A program made the translations under genes and the position numbers. Of a stretch of DNA of 64,000 nucleotides, positions 48,201-60,330 are shown piece by piece. The notes under the pieces were generated by a model, which was given only the letters and a program-made list of their open reading frames with translations, did no database searches and was not told the origin of the DNA. Position 1 is the stretch's first letter. The number at the start of each line of letters is the position of its first letter. The stretch comes from Eopsaltria australis (lineage: Eukaryota > Chordata > Aves > Passeriformes > Petroicidae): assembly GCA_034509425.1 (NCBI GenBank), contig JAVTVJ010000048.1:496001-560000 (forward strand). Direction: 5' to 3'.

Positions 48201-50655
48201 TATGGCTTCTGTTACTTAGGAATTAAATTCAGTGGAAATGTTCTGATGAATACTTGTCAGAAAATGTCAACGAGCAGAACACAAACTTTGATTAAAAATG
48301 TCTTGGATTTGAGAATCTTTTGGCAAATGTTTGAGCGTTCTAGGCCTGAGTGTTTTAGGTCATAGAGCCTATAGGGGAATCAAAATCCATCCCTGGTGTG
48401 CCTTCCAAGAGGCAGGAGCACAGCTCTTTCAGGGTGGATCTTTTGATAAATAACCCATGACTCTGGCTCTGCAGTGGAGCTGGATATCTAGAACCCCTAC
48501 CTCTATCCAACACAAACCCTGGAATTTGAGACCACTCCTCAGTGAATTCAGCACCTGGGCAACATGAATTAGATAAGGGTTAGAGGTTCACAAAATATCT
48601 CCCAAGCGTAGCTAGCATTTTTAATTAAGAGAAAAACATGAATGTTTAAAAACAATTTACTTGGTAGGTTTTGAAAAAAAAATCATTCCAGTCCAGTTCT
48701 TATCTGAAAAGAAATTTCCATCATTGTTTACTTACAGAGGGTAAGGACCCAGCCTTCATCAGTGACCTCACTCCCTACCAATTTATTAATGCCTCCACAT
48801 CTGTACAAGAGCAGCAGATCTTGAAAAAGCCTACACCTATGCCTACTTATCTGATTCTAGAGCTGAGAGCTTTAGAGACAGATGTTTCCCACTAAACAGA
48901 GAAAAAGACTCTCCTTTGCTTCTGAGAAATGTTGAGGAAGTTCTGGCTAGCAAATAGAATAGGAGCATCTTTAAACTTTACAGCATGGATGTGGAATGGA
49001 AACATTGATGGTTCCCTCATGATTTCATTGACCTTTCTGTCAGTAAGAGAACTCTTTAGATGGAGGTACTCTTCAGTGAATAAAACCTGATTAAACTTTT
49101 TGCAAGCCAACTGAAAAAATGAAAGTAGAAGGCACCTGCAGCACCTTTTCTACCTCAAAAAAGCACAAGATAATAGAATAAGCTAAGTATACTGATGCAC
49201 TGAAAATATTACTTTAATCAGATTCATGTGAGGAAGTCAAATTGAAATTACTATGATGACCCATCTGAGCAGTGACCTGTTTAAAATGTGCATTTAAAAT
49301 ACTAACACAGACTTTCTCATCAGATTAAGAAAGCTGGTTGATACATCAATATCTCCTGTGCAAAATGAGGAGAGACTTACAGAAGTCATGGGAGGTCAGG
49401 AAAATATCCATTGAGAACTGCAGAGTGCCCAGGAAACTTAATAAATCAGCTTGTGAGGTTTTTGTAAATATGGTGGGGTTTTAATTAAAACTATCCTCAC
49501 AAAGTATAATATGTAAGCAGTCTTACAGATAGTTCTTGCAGTTTTCATCTTTTCTATATTTAGAAATAATGTATCAAATTCAAAGATATTAGAAGGGTAG
49601 AAAAAAACCTCAGGATTAGAAAATAAACATAACAGGAGTAGCAATCAAAATAGAACACTTATGATTTTTACTTTTTCCCCAGTCTCACTCAGAATCCCTG
49701 AAGACTTACTATGTGTTATTTGATGAATAAAAATGAAGCCTCTCTTCTGTAATTTAGCTTTGCTAGGAATAGCATCAGAACTGCTGTAATAGTTTAAATA
49801 CACAAACTATGTGCATAAAAAAATATTGCTCAAAAGAAATAGTTATATTCCACCTCCTCTAGAAGATCACAGTAAATGCATGAGTTTTCCTTCAGAAAAC
49901 TCAATCCAACAAAAGTCTTCAATTCACTCTCCATCAAGACTGGATGTGCCCCTTCTTTAATACCTGTATGTTCCCAGGTTAGGTCGTCAGGCTCCCTTCC
50001 ATCTTTCATCCTTCAAAGTGCTTTTTTTGCCTCACATCCTTCTACAACCCCTCTCTGAGACCCTTCCCTTGGGAACTGCTCTGGTATCTTCTTGCAACTG
50101 CCTTTTGCTGCAACATTTTTAAGCAGGGAAAGGAAAATTATCACAACCTTAGCAGATGGGAAATAGTGGTAGGATCAGGACACGGCCTCTCTGCAGTTTC
50201 CTACACTGACTGTCACTGTGGGAAGGTGGCTGCTACATCCTGAGTTTCTGAAGGCAAAATATCTCCAGGAAATACTATTATAGATCTTTCACATTTGAAT
50301 AAGCAACAGAATATATCATTGACTTTCATTCATGAGATAGCATAAAGGGTATCTGTAAAGAAGCTAAATGTTTCTGAGTCTGGACTGTGGAGCTCTTTCT
50401 ACTCCTGTGCATTCAACCATCCTTCTCCTGCCACAGCCTCTTTCCTCCTCTATAACCTTCTCTGGCTTGACTTTGCTTGCTACTTTACTTCTACTTTTTC
50501 TCTCTTTTTGTGTTGTGCCTTCTCATTGACATCCAAGGAACTGGTGCTATCTTATGCTCTCAAATTAAGTCCTTTAACTCCAGTTTCTCTCTTCAGTCTT
50601 TGTTCCTACTATTATCAATGAGTGTGACTCCTCTGCAAAAAGAATAAAACATACA
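42238..50655. other. Unique AT-rich stretch, no gene identified
   Basis: About 8.4 kb without a recognised transposon. It contains the - strand exon candidate at 45180-45262. 50390-50620 is notably pyrimidine-rich on the + strand. 48330-48560 is slightly GC-richer and may be a decayed repeat, but no family is recognised. Confidence 0.45.
45180..45262 (-). other. Candidate exon, 83 bp (unrecognised)
   Basis: On the - strand the interval runs from an acceptor-like CTGTATTTACCTTGTAG to a donor-like GATCAAG then GTAATATT. One frame is open (one leading base, 27 codons, one trailing base), including 'EKYVDNVTVRLLSHVRHE', charged and protein-like in composition. The protein is not recognised, and the surrounding frame is also open for about 80 codons (45094-45333), so the splice sites are not needed to explain it. 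Same strand as the candidates at 36610 and 15621. Confidence 0.25.
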
Positions 50656-50872
50656 TTTGTGATTCCCCTTCATTTAAAACTCCTTTACAAGGGCAATATC
50701 TTTTGAGTTTTTCACAATTTTGCATCTTGGAAAGGTGTGTTTGTATTGTGTTCCTCCTTCAAATTTTGTTTTCAGGTATAACACCAAAACTGAGATTTTA
50801 AGATTGAATGCTCTTCTTTGAAGACACAAACTTGAGGTGTGAAACATGAGCAGCTCAGAGCAGGTGCTGGGG
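50656..50872 (+). repeat. Inverted repeat pair, left arm
   Basis: About 217 bp similar in reverse complement to 54649-54868. The core 50817-50860 matches 44 of 44 bases (it contains GAAGACACAAACTTGAGGTG and CATGAGCAGCTCAGAG). A second strong block around 50741-50790 contains TTGTATTGTGTTCCTCCTTC and GTTTTCAGGTATAA. Similarity fades left of about 50656 and stops sharply after CTGGGG at about 50872. I do not recognise the family. It could be two oppositely oriented copies of an unlisted interspersed repeat, or an inverted segmental duplication. Confidence 0.85.
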
Positions 50873-52381
50873 CACCCAGAACACCACAGCTGACAAAAAT
50901 CTCAGCTATCACACCAAAGCGAAAGGCAACAACACACCCCCTTTCATGGCACAGGGCACCACTGCTACTGCTGCAATCACCTCACAGGCCTCGAAAGCTT
51001 TTTCCAAGATGTGATGCTCTCTAGAGCTGGATGTAACTGCTGCTTCCACCCTCTCATTTTACATCACAAATTAAATGAGCACATTTAACAGTTCCTCTAG
51101 AAAACTTTTTCTATAGAAGACAGGAGAAGCCTGTGACATGACACTTGTTAAATTATTACTAGAAATTAAAGTAAACTAAATTATGCAAAGTGTCAAAAAT
51201 GCTGGAAAGGATCCTCATGCTCCCCATAGGAATATGAAACAATATTCTCCGCTTAAGCCCATGACATAGAGTTCCAGAATGCACAATTCAAAAACAAACA
51301 AAAGGTTGCTCTTCTTATTGTCTTTAATTATTAGTTTTTATTTATTTTCGTTTTGTTGGTTTTTTTTTTTATAATTTTGATTTTTGTCACCCACTTTGGT
51401 GAAACTACTGAAGCTAGTTTTCTGCTCAGTATTTGCCACTTTGTTTTGCTCAGTCCTAAAAATTACCAGTCTTTGTTGCAAGTACACAGGGTCCCCTGTG
51501 ACCACCAGGATGTCTAGGAGGGGAATCACTCCATGAAGGCAAGTGTCCGGTGTGATATTGTTCATTCTGCTGCAGGGTGTTTGTTTCTGAAATGCTGCCC
51601 AGTTACTTCTAACAAGCTGGTTATGTTGCAAGCCCAATAATGTGTTGTGACACAATTAAAAATGAGGGGATCTTGCACCAATTTCTATTAATTTAAAAAG
51701 ACTGAGCCCAGTTGTTTCTTCTGTCCCCAAGAGAAGTGCATCATGAAGTCTACAGATTGTGCTGCTCAAATGGTAGATTTTCCCTTTCATTTGGGCAAAT
51801 AGCCAGGCAATAAAGAATTTCTTATCCAGAAGAACTAATGGCTGCCTCTGTCACCTTTTCCCTTCAATTATTTAGACTTCCTCCACACTTATGCTGGCTT
51901 CCTGCTGGCAGCACTATGGACTGTGTCTACTAATCATTAACTTTCATTGTGCTTTTAAAGAAGAAAAGTGAAAAGATTGCTTAAGAACAAAAATAGACCT
52001 TTCCTTTTTTCTTGTGAAAAATAAATGACAGCTGTGTGCTACCTGGATGTGCAGTGTCTTCAAGTAAGTTTTCCCTTTTTTTCCCCCCAAAGAATAATTA
52101 ACATTCTTGACAAATGAGAAAATTGGCTGATCCAAGTAAATACATATTCCAAGGCTCCCTTTTTCCTGTCATATCAAGGTCCGGTAGCCTCTGATAAAGC
52201 TTACAAGTCATCCTCCACCACCAGCTCCAGAAAAATATCATGAGAACAGGACTACGTTCTCTATGTAGCACTGGAGGCTTAGCCTATTAAATCAATGGAA
52301 AGTTGTCTCTACTCGTGGACAACCTTGCCTCCTTCACTGTTTCCCAGGAACCCTCCCAACAGTGTGTGCTCTTTGGCCTCC
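50873..52381. other. Spacer between inverted arms, left part
   Basis: No recognised repeat or gene. A T run (51359-51370) lies in a - strand open frame at 51338-51655 that encodes nothing recognisable. Confidence 0.5.
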
Positions 52382-53427
52382 TGTAACAGACTTAGAAATA
52401 ATAATTCTTAAACACTGTTAAGATCACCAGAGGACTTTGTCCACTGTATCAACGTGTGCAAAGAAGCAACTGCTCATCTGACCACTGAAGCCCATCCTCC
52501 CTGGTGTGTGTGTATCCAGTGTGCCTCCTCAATTTTGGGAAATTGGACTGTGAGTTAAGCCACCTGCTGGGAACTTGAGATAAAACAAAGGTGTTACAGT
52601 AGTCCAGTTATCTCAGGTTTTAAAAGACATAAACAAGGCTGGGGAAGGCTGTAGACAAGAGACTCATTTGCTGAGTCTGGGTTTCCACACTCTGAGAGGG
52701 AACACAAACTGAGAGGGAGCAGGAGAGTTTTTGGGGTGATGGCAAAACCTCTGGTCTGCATAAAACAGAGGGTGTGAACATTCATCACCAGAGACTACAA
52801 GCTGTATTTTGGGCCAGATAAGTAGCAGACCCTGCAGATGGTACTTTTTATCATGCCAATTGTCTTGTCTTACATAAACTAGCTTGGTTGCAAAACTCCC
52901 CACCACCCCAAGGGAAGATCACATTCATGTGGGACATTCACATGAGAGGCATCTGTCATGTCTCAGAAGGGTTCACAAACCATCAAAGACCCCTGAAGTA
53001 CCCCTCAGATGCATTTCTGAGGCCTTCCACCAGAGGACTGCATGTGATTCACAAATTTTGCAACAGATCCAGCGTTGCAAAATACAATGTAGAACTCCCC
53101 CCAGGGAAGGTGCTTGGGCGTTCCCACCTGGACCTGAACATATCCCAACTCATTGAGCTCTGTGTTTTATGGGACCCTCACCACTGAGAAGACCAGCAGA
53201 AGAGGACTAATGGGACACTACTGGATCTACAGAAGTGGTGACTATCTTTCTATTTAATTTGTCTTTCTGTCACTTTCTTCCCCACTCTCTTTTCCCTATT
53301 TCTTTCTATCTTTCTCTACCGCATATTTATTGTTAAATAAAATCCTTACTATTGGCTTTGCATATGGTCCTGTTTGCACCTTAATTCAGTCAGAGGCATC
53401 TCTAATAATCACAATTAGATTATAACA
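52382..53427 (+). mobile_element. Solo LTR with CCTCC TSD
   Basis: A 1046-bp LTR in + orientation beginning TGTAACAGACTTAGAAATAA and ending AGATTATAACA. A perfect 5-bp duplication, CCTCC, flanks it at 52377-52381 and 53428-53432. The 3' part is typical: a long pyrimidine-rich run (about 53240-53320), then a polyadenylation signal AATAAA at 53336-53341, then CTTACTATTGGCTTTGC. The 5-bp duplication suits an ERVL-like or class I element. Open frames at 52884-53187 are not retroviral genes. It lies between the two inverted arms at 50656-50872 and 54649-54868, roughly central. Confidence 0.82.
53336..53341 (+). promoter_or_regulatory. LTR polyadenylation signal (AATAAA)
   Basis: AATAAA within TTGTTAAATAAAATCC, about 85 bases before the LTR's 3' end and directly after its pyrimidine-rich tract. 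Consistent with the + orientation. Confidence 0.75.
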
Positions 53428-54648
53428 CCTCCTGTGCTATCCTTCCCTGGTAGTCCAGAGATAGGATCCTCTCCTGCATGTCCTCCCAAGTGGCCTTCTC
53501 ACTGAGGAGTCCACAAGAACATTCCAGGTCCAGAGACTCTTTCCCTGAATGCTTTGATTTCCCATAACTTGTTTTCCTAGCAGTTCCTCCTCGGTTGTGC
53601 ACTACTCTGGAAGCTGCAGGCAGAGCTGAATGCTTGCCTGTACCAGGCCAGATGCTGCAGATAGAACAAGAGCATTCCCCAAGCCTTGAGCTTTAAGAAG
53701 ATATAAAGTTCATGCCATGTCAGAAAACATGAAAACACTCCAACATCCACTTCAATACATACTCTCAATTTTGGTTCTTAGAGACTGAAAAGCCACTATA
53801 AGCAGAAAATCACATCAAACTGTTGCTATTCACTGCACGGTTTTGCACTGTTTTGAAATACACTATTGTCACATACCTGACCCAGTCACTCCAATAAATA
53901 ATTCATTGTATCTCTCACTCCAGTGCTTTCCTGCAGGGTCCAAGAAAACTGGATTTCAGAGAAAGTAACATGTCCATTGAAGAAATGGCCATTTGAGTGT
54001 ACATAATGAAAATCCTCCTTGAGTTGCAGCACATCCTGACAGAGATAGAAGTCAGCCCCAGTTGGAGAGGCAGATGTGAGGACTGAAGAGAGCTAAATCT
54101 ATATAGCAAAAAAAAAAAGTTGTCATTGATCATCTTAGTGTGTCCTGAAAACACAGAAAGACTCTGAAATGTAACAGCTATAAGGTGCCATCTGCTTGTA
54201 TACTGTTTCAAAATATCCCAAAAGCCCTTAAGAGCACAAAAGTAAACATCTTTATACATTTCACTGTAAAACACAATTAAGTTTGTAAGTAATAAATTTA
54301 TGACATTAAATTTTGTGAGATTTTACTATTGTCAGACATTTTCAGTCCTGTTTTCTCTGAACAATCATGGTATTTCTGCACTCTGAAGGCAGTTATTTGC
54401 CCAACAGATTATTGAGAACTGTGTTTTTATCTTCTGAACAGCTCGGCTGCCCATCTCCTTTGGAGAGCAGCAAGGAACCTCTATGACACCTTTAATATGA
54501 AGAATGAAATTTTAATTAATTCCTAAATACAGGTCACACCTATGTGAAGAAACCTCTGTGCTGCTGGCGTCCCCGAATACCACCAAACTGCAGCCACATT
54601 ACTTGCCAAGCAGTGCTGCAGAATTGGCAGACCCAGCAATGCAAATAG
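53428..54648. other. Spacer between inverted arms, right part
   Basis: No repeat or gene identified. 53420-53602 has a 60-codon - strand open frame with charged, protein-like composition ('SEKATWEDMQERILSLD'). It ends at the LTR boundary and has no recognisable domain. It may be a remnant or chance. Confidence 0.45.
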
Positions 54649-54868
54649 CCCCAGTACCTACTCTGAGCTGCTCATGTTTCACACCTCAAGTTTGTGTCTT
54701 CAAAAAAAAATATTCAATCTGAAAAACTCAGTTTTGGTCTTATACCTGAAAACAAAAATTGAAGGAGGAACACAATACAAGCACACCATTCCAGGATGCA
54801 GTGTTGTGAAAAATTCAGAAGATACTGCTGCTCAAGGGAACCATGAAGTGGAAATCACCAAGGAGGTG
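54649..54868 (-). repeat. Inverted repeat pair, right arm
   Basis: Reverse-complement partner of 50656-50872. The perfect core is 54661-54704. The copy is about 3.8 kb from its partner in opposite orientation. By-eye identity is very high in the core and roughly three quarters or better across the arm, with small indels (for example an expanded A run at 54703-54711). Beyond 54649 and 54868 the two loci diverge. Confidence 0.85.
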
Positions 54869-56732
54869 CCATGGTAACTTGTAACACCTATCTGCTCTCA
54901 GCGATTCAAAGCCACAAGTTGAATTTAGCAGAGAATGTGGATCAAAATGCTATTTTCCACGTGAAGAGTTAAATGATGTCTTATGGGGTGTGTTACGACA
55001 GTACCAAAAGCAGTCCTCTCAAGACTAGTGGACTCAAGTCCATTGTCCTGGCCAAATCCTGATTTGGTAAATTATATTATTTCAATTTTTTAAATTAAGT
55101 TCTTTCATTTTAAGGATCACAACTACTGAAATTTGTAATGGACATCCAGTGCAACCTGGAGCTTATGTGCTTATGTTTTTTTCATGATTTCTAATGCTTC
55201 CATCATTCCTGAGAGGTGAGGAGATATTACAGCATGTACCTCAGCTCCCCCACAGTTTATTAATGAGGAAAAGATGCATATAAACTTATTGCTAAATCTA
55301 TTCAGCTATCAGCTGCAGCTTTGACTCCCTAGCTTCTGCATATCCTTGGAGAGAATTATTTTCTGAGGAAGGAGGCTCTCAGAAACCATACAGCTGAATG
55401 ACCTAAATTAGCAATTATGGAACTAAGGATTCAGCAGCATCCAAAGATGCATCATGATCACCTGGAATTATACCTTAAATTTCTCAGATGAGCTAGTCCT
55501 AATTAACTTCTTTAGTCATTGCAAATGTTGACAGGCCTGGGAGTTAAATCCTGACACGTTGACCATACCTCATCCAGTAGACAATTCCATCAGTAAATTG
55601 CAGAGAATATATAACATATATTTGGGGCAAAGAAGACCTAAAGGAAATCCATTTTACTTAGTTGCATATTATAATACACCATAACACATTTTTCAACACC
55701 CAGTAACAAACTGAAGCCTGCATACTTTGTAGTGCATACAGCCCTACGAAGACACAAAATTACTGTAGGCATGAGAATTTGTGGCATAAATACCCTCGAT
55801 ACCCTGCCTGGCTTGGAGGAAATCATCTTCCTTACTCAGATTTAGTAATTTGTGCTTCATCCCGGTCCTAGCTGTGCATTGTCTCCTACTAAAATCATCA
55901 GGTATGAGTACTCACATCCTCAAAGGAAGACACTTCTCATCTTTCACATTTTTATGTGTTTTATGTGTTTTCATGAACAAATGAATTTGGGGGGGAATGA
56001 TAAAATGCTTTCAATTGATTTGATTCCATTTTTTTTAACAGAAAAAGAGTAAAAAACAGCCACCTCAACTGAGACTCAAGAATTTGGGTTTGGGTCCCCA
56101 AATATGCCTGAACTGTCCCTGTGCGTCTTCAGGCCTCATTTCTGTGAAGGCAGCTACAAAAAAGCCAATAAAGCAAGTTCACACACTCCTTCTGGGAGAA
56201 CAAGCTTCAATTCTGAAGAAGAGGGAATTTATTATTTTTAGATTCTTTGTGGGTAGTTGGACACCTTAAAGCAAAGCTTTTACACAGTTGTTTTTATAAA
56301 AGATTTAAAGCCGTCCAACTGGTTTCAGTTGGCATCCAGACAAACAGGAGAAAACCGTGTCTCTAGGAAGAGCATCTGCCAACTGTCTTACACAGGAAAA
56401 CTAAAAAAGGAGTGATTGCACCCATCAGGCAGCTCAATTGATAGGAAATATCAAATGGCATGTTCAGCACACTTACCTGCTCACAGAGAACTTGGCAAAG
56501 ATTGAGTCAGAGGTTGGTGCCTGGAGTTAAGCAGCCAGTGAGTGTCTGGGCACTTGTCTCTGCCTGATGTCTGCTGCTGCTCCCGTCCAGCACAAACAGG
56601 CAGCTTTTCTTCCAAAGAAAAGTAATGCAGAAAGGGGGCTGGTACATGATCTCACCCTCACAGCAACCTTCAATAACTGTAGAGCTGAGACCCCTGAAAC
56701 ATTTTTGCTGTTCCTCATAGGACATGTTTTGT
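54869..56732. other. Unique stretch, no gene identified
   Basis: AT-rich and without recognised repeats. A short GTTTTATGT duplication lies near 55950-55970. Confidence 0.5.
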
Positions 56733-57135
56733 CTCATGAGGCTCAGCTGAGGGAGTTGGGCTTGTTTAGCCTGGAGGAGGCTCAGGGTGGACTTCCTTGT
56801 TCTCTACAAGTACCTGAAAGGAGGTTGTAGTGAGGTGGGGGCTGGTGTCTTCCACCATACCTACAGTGAGAGGACAGGAGGAAATGACCTTAAGATGAGA
56901 CAGGGGAGATTCGGATTAGGTATTAGAAAAAATGTTTCACTGTTAGGGTAGCTGGGCTTTGGAATAGGTTGCCTATGGCTGTGGTGGAATCACTTCCCTG
57001 GAGGTGTCCAAGACATGTCTGGATTTGGGGCTGGATGATGTGGTTTAGGGGTTACAGGACCAGTGCTGGGTGGATGGTTGGACTTGATGACCTTAAAGGT
57101 CTCTTCCAACCTTGAAGATTCTATAATTCTATTTT
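56733..57135 (+). mobile_element. CR1 LINE, 3' fragment (least diverged)
   Basis: About 400 bp of CR1 3' end in + orientation with nearly complete landmarks: GAGGGAGTTGGGCTTGTTTA, CTCTACAAGTACCTGAAAGG, AGGTTGTAGTGAGGTGGGGG, GAGGACAGGAGGAAATGACC, TGTTTCACTGTTAGGGTAGC, GGTTGGACTTGATGACCTTA and a tail GATTCTATAATTCTATTTTT. It is the best-preserved CR1 in the window and belongs to the subfamily with the GATGACCTTAAAGGTC motif. Truncated, no intact ORF2. Confidence 0.95.
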
Positions 57136-58639
57136 TGCATCTGCTGGTTTATACACACCTACATTGATGAAAGGACAGACTGATGTAATTCCCTACTATA
57201 AGCAATGCATAACTCATGAAAGAGAGTTACTGAATTATTTAAATACCTCAGCAAATATGATTAACTGCCAAGAGTAGACTAAACCATTCTTGCTTCTGTA
57301 AAAAAAAATTTAAATAATTTTACTGAAGCAATGAGCCAAATGACCGATTTTATTTGTGGATAAAGATTATTTTGAATTAAAATTCACCCTTGGATGATGA
57401 CAGTTGTCTTCATGATTCCTCAGCAAATGTTTTTACATTGAGGCTGCCTAAGGGCCTTCACAACACTTCAGAGCACAGCACTGTACAACTGTGACATGGC
57501 AATGATTGCAAAACATGTCTGTGAAGGCATTTGGTAATAAGGCACTCTGTGCTCCATCAACTTACAGAAATCACTATTAGCAACAGTAGACTAGACACAG
57601 AAATCCACTGCCACCACTTCTGTGCCAGAATGAGCAGATTCATGCAAAGACACTCCCTTTTGTTCTCGGGGCTTGTCTCCAAGATTAAGTACATTGTTCT
57701 GGACTTGCAAAGGTGGAAGCTTCCTTCTTCTCCAGCACAGCTGCAGTATCAATTCAGAATTCAGATGAAAAATAATGGCATATCCTAAATAAGGCTTTAA
57801 AAAGTGACAGCTGCTTTTCCAGAACCCCTGCAGGTTAAACAAAACTTAGCAAGTTTTTTCTTTCTTTTTTCTTTATTTCATTCTTAGCACTAAGAAGACA
57901 AATTAATGTTGTTATTATAATCCTATTCCCCCAGGTCTTCATACATCTAAAATAAACTTGCCATGTCAATAAATCCCATAAAATCACATTAACAAAGGAG
58001 TGGAACTGGCATCATTTTTTATTAGCGAAAACACATCAGAGAGCAGTGAGTTTATTTTCCATGTAATGTGCACAAATAAATAAATGTAGACACACAGACA
58101 CAAATGTAAAATCAGATTGTTAAATTTTATTCACCAGCAACCTTGCAACATGAATATTTTGACTTATGCATCTAAAATTCACTTGCTGCTTGTGCAGTAG
58201 GTATAGTTCACTCAGAAGAAGAAAACACTCATGAAACCCTGCACAGCAGATGGGTCTCTCTTAACTCAGCTGCAGGCACGTACATACTTCCTAGGCTCAG
58301 CCTCTCCCTAATTTCTGTTTCAGATATGATTCCAAGATTCCTTGCCACAACAATCTATGCAAAAGCAGTGACACAGAAACTTGGACAGACTCTCAGAGAA
58401 ACATCTCAGCCTTCTGTCCCTCCTCTTCCTTTACTTTCTGGTTTGTATTCGGATTGCATTTCCTCAGAGGGAGTGCAATGCCTATCTTTTTTATTGCCAT
58501 AAGTAACTTCTAGACCCAGAATCCTTTAGGTCCATCTCAAATGTTCTCATCATATGGGACTTTACTATGCTTGTGACCGCTACCAGTATATATTCTAGAA
58601 GACTAAAGCTCCTTTTCACTGTCCTAGGAGAAGTGTCTC

Positions 58640-59110
58640 TCAGGGAAAAGCAGGGGCCACCCCACTGCCCTTGGTGAAAGAGAAGAATGAAGTAAAATAG
58701 GGAACTGGGGAGAAGAGAAGCTCAAAACAGCTAAGGAAAGTCATGAAGCCTAGAGAGAACAGGGAGAGATGAGCTAAAAATGAGTGGTTGGCCAAAAAAA
58801 AATGAGGACAAGGCAGGGGAGGGACGGGGAGGAACAACAGACCGACACTCAGATTGCATGAAAAGAGTGAAATGGGAGATCAGGACTTGTAGCTAGAAGA
58901 GGGGAAAAACAGGTGCTGGCCAATGGAAAGAGACAAACACACTGGACAGAAATCAGAAATGTAGCAAAGAACTGGTTAAGACAAGCAGAATGGGATAAAG
59001 AAATGGAGAGTAGAGTAGGATAAAGTCCCTAGAGAAGCAGATCAGAAGACTCAGTGGGTGGGCTAAGGAGGGAAAGTATGGCTTAAAGAGTAAGCTAAAA
59101 GCACTTGGGA
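58640..59110 (+). repeat. Purine-rich strand-asymmetric tract
   Basis: For about 470 bases the + strand is dominated by A and G (for example AGGGAGAGATGAG, GGGGAGGGACGGGGAGGAAC, AATGGAGAGTAGAGTAGG), with few pyrimidine runs. There is no tandem unit. Such tracts can form triplex or other unusual structures and act as splicing enhancers if transcribed; no function can be assigned here. Confidence 0.7.
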
Positions 59111-60267
59111 GCATATTTTGCCTATTTTATTGTACCTACCGTTAAGGATGGTGCAGGACTGTAAAATAAAGCAGATTGCAAATTTATTTTTAGCTGAGGT
59201 TAGGAATGAGGCAAGGAATTACAGGAAAGAACCACTTTCACAGCTAAGAAAGTGAACATTGCAGAGGGGGAGGGAATGACATTTCGTCCTGGCTTCTACC
59301 CCAGACTTCCTTTGATGCTAATTAAGTAATTTAAATTTTCAGGGATGGTCATTAACAGTAGGTTCTTCATTTTCTGGGGACGTGACTTGGAAGTCCTAAG
59401 GTTGATATACAAAAACACTGAGCACTCTCAGCTACAACCAAAGCTGATAAAAATCATGTCTTGTACTCTATTTCTAATACTAGTTACTCTGAAAAAATGC
59501 AGTCCTTGCTATCTCAGAGAGGGCATCCAAAATTAATTGATACTTCAGGTGTTAGTTTTCCTGTGCTTCAGTGGAAACAAGTTTGCTTCAATAATGAAAC
59601 ATGAAACTTCCTCTGGCTTCGGTGTTGCTCAGCTTTTGGAAATGCTTATATACTAACTTAGGAAATTATATGGGACACTTTACAAGCAAAAAACCTGCTT
59701 CTAACAGGGTCTAACAGGAGGCACCTACGAGCGTGTCTCCAAACACACCCTGACAAAGATCTGAAAACTGTTCATTAAACGAACACCCCTCTTTTCCACA
59801 CTGAGTTATGAAAAGGGATTGTAAAATAGAGCACTGGGTCAGTTAATTATAGGTTGCTATAAGTCTTATGTGCAACAGGGTAAAATTTAAAGGCATATGG
59901 GCAAATCAGAATTACTAACATGGAAATCTTATTACTGTATACTCCATGTGAGTTTAGTTATCCATACCTCCTTGTGTGTCATTGAGTGTGTACATGTATG
60001 TATGCACCTATGCTTGGGGAGTGTACATCTACATGTGTGTGCAAGAGAACTCTAACTCTGCATGAATTAAAAGGGCTTCTTTTAATCTTCCAGTAGAAAC
60101 TAATACCAAAAAAAAACCTAATCATATTATTTTAGGTCTGAAGAACCTTTTAATCAAGCGTGAGATGAGATAAAATTATAGGTGTGCTGTAGTCACTTAC
60201 AGCCTTAGAGAAAAGGCTATGTTTGCCTTGCTCAGTTTCAAAGAAAACAGCAAATTTTTAAAGGAGA

Positions 60268-60330
60268 TTTTAAAAAAACAAAAAAAAACCACCTACACCA
60301 AAAGAAACTAAACAACCAAAAAAACCCAGG
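60268..60330 (+). repeat. A-rich low-complexity segment
   Basis: AAAAAAACAAAAAAAAACC followed by AAAC/CAAAA-type sequence, similar in composition to 2397-2470. Confidence 0.75.

Noticed and set aside
52590..53427. LTR starting at TGTTACAGTAG (52592)
   Set aside because: This start gave inverted TGTTA/TAACA ends but no target duplication. The start at 52382 gives a perfect CCTCC duplication and was preferred.
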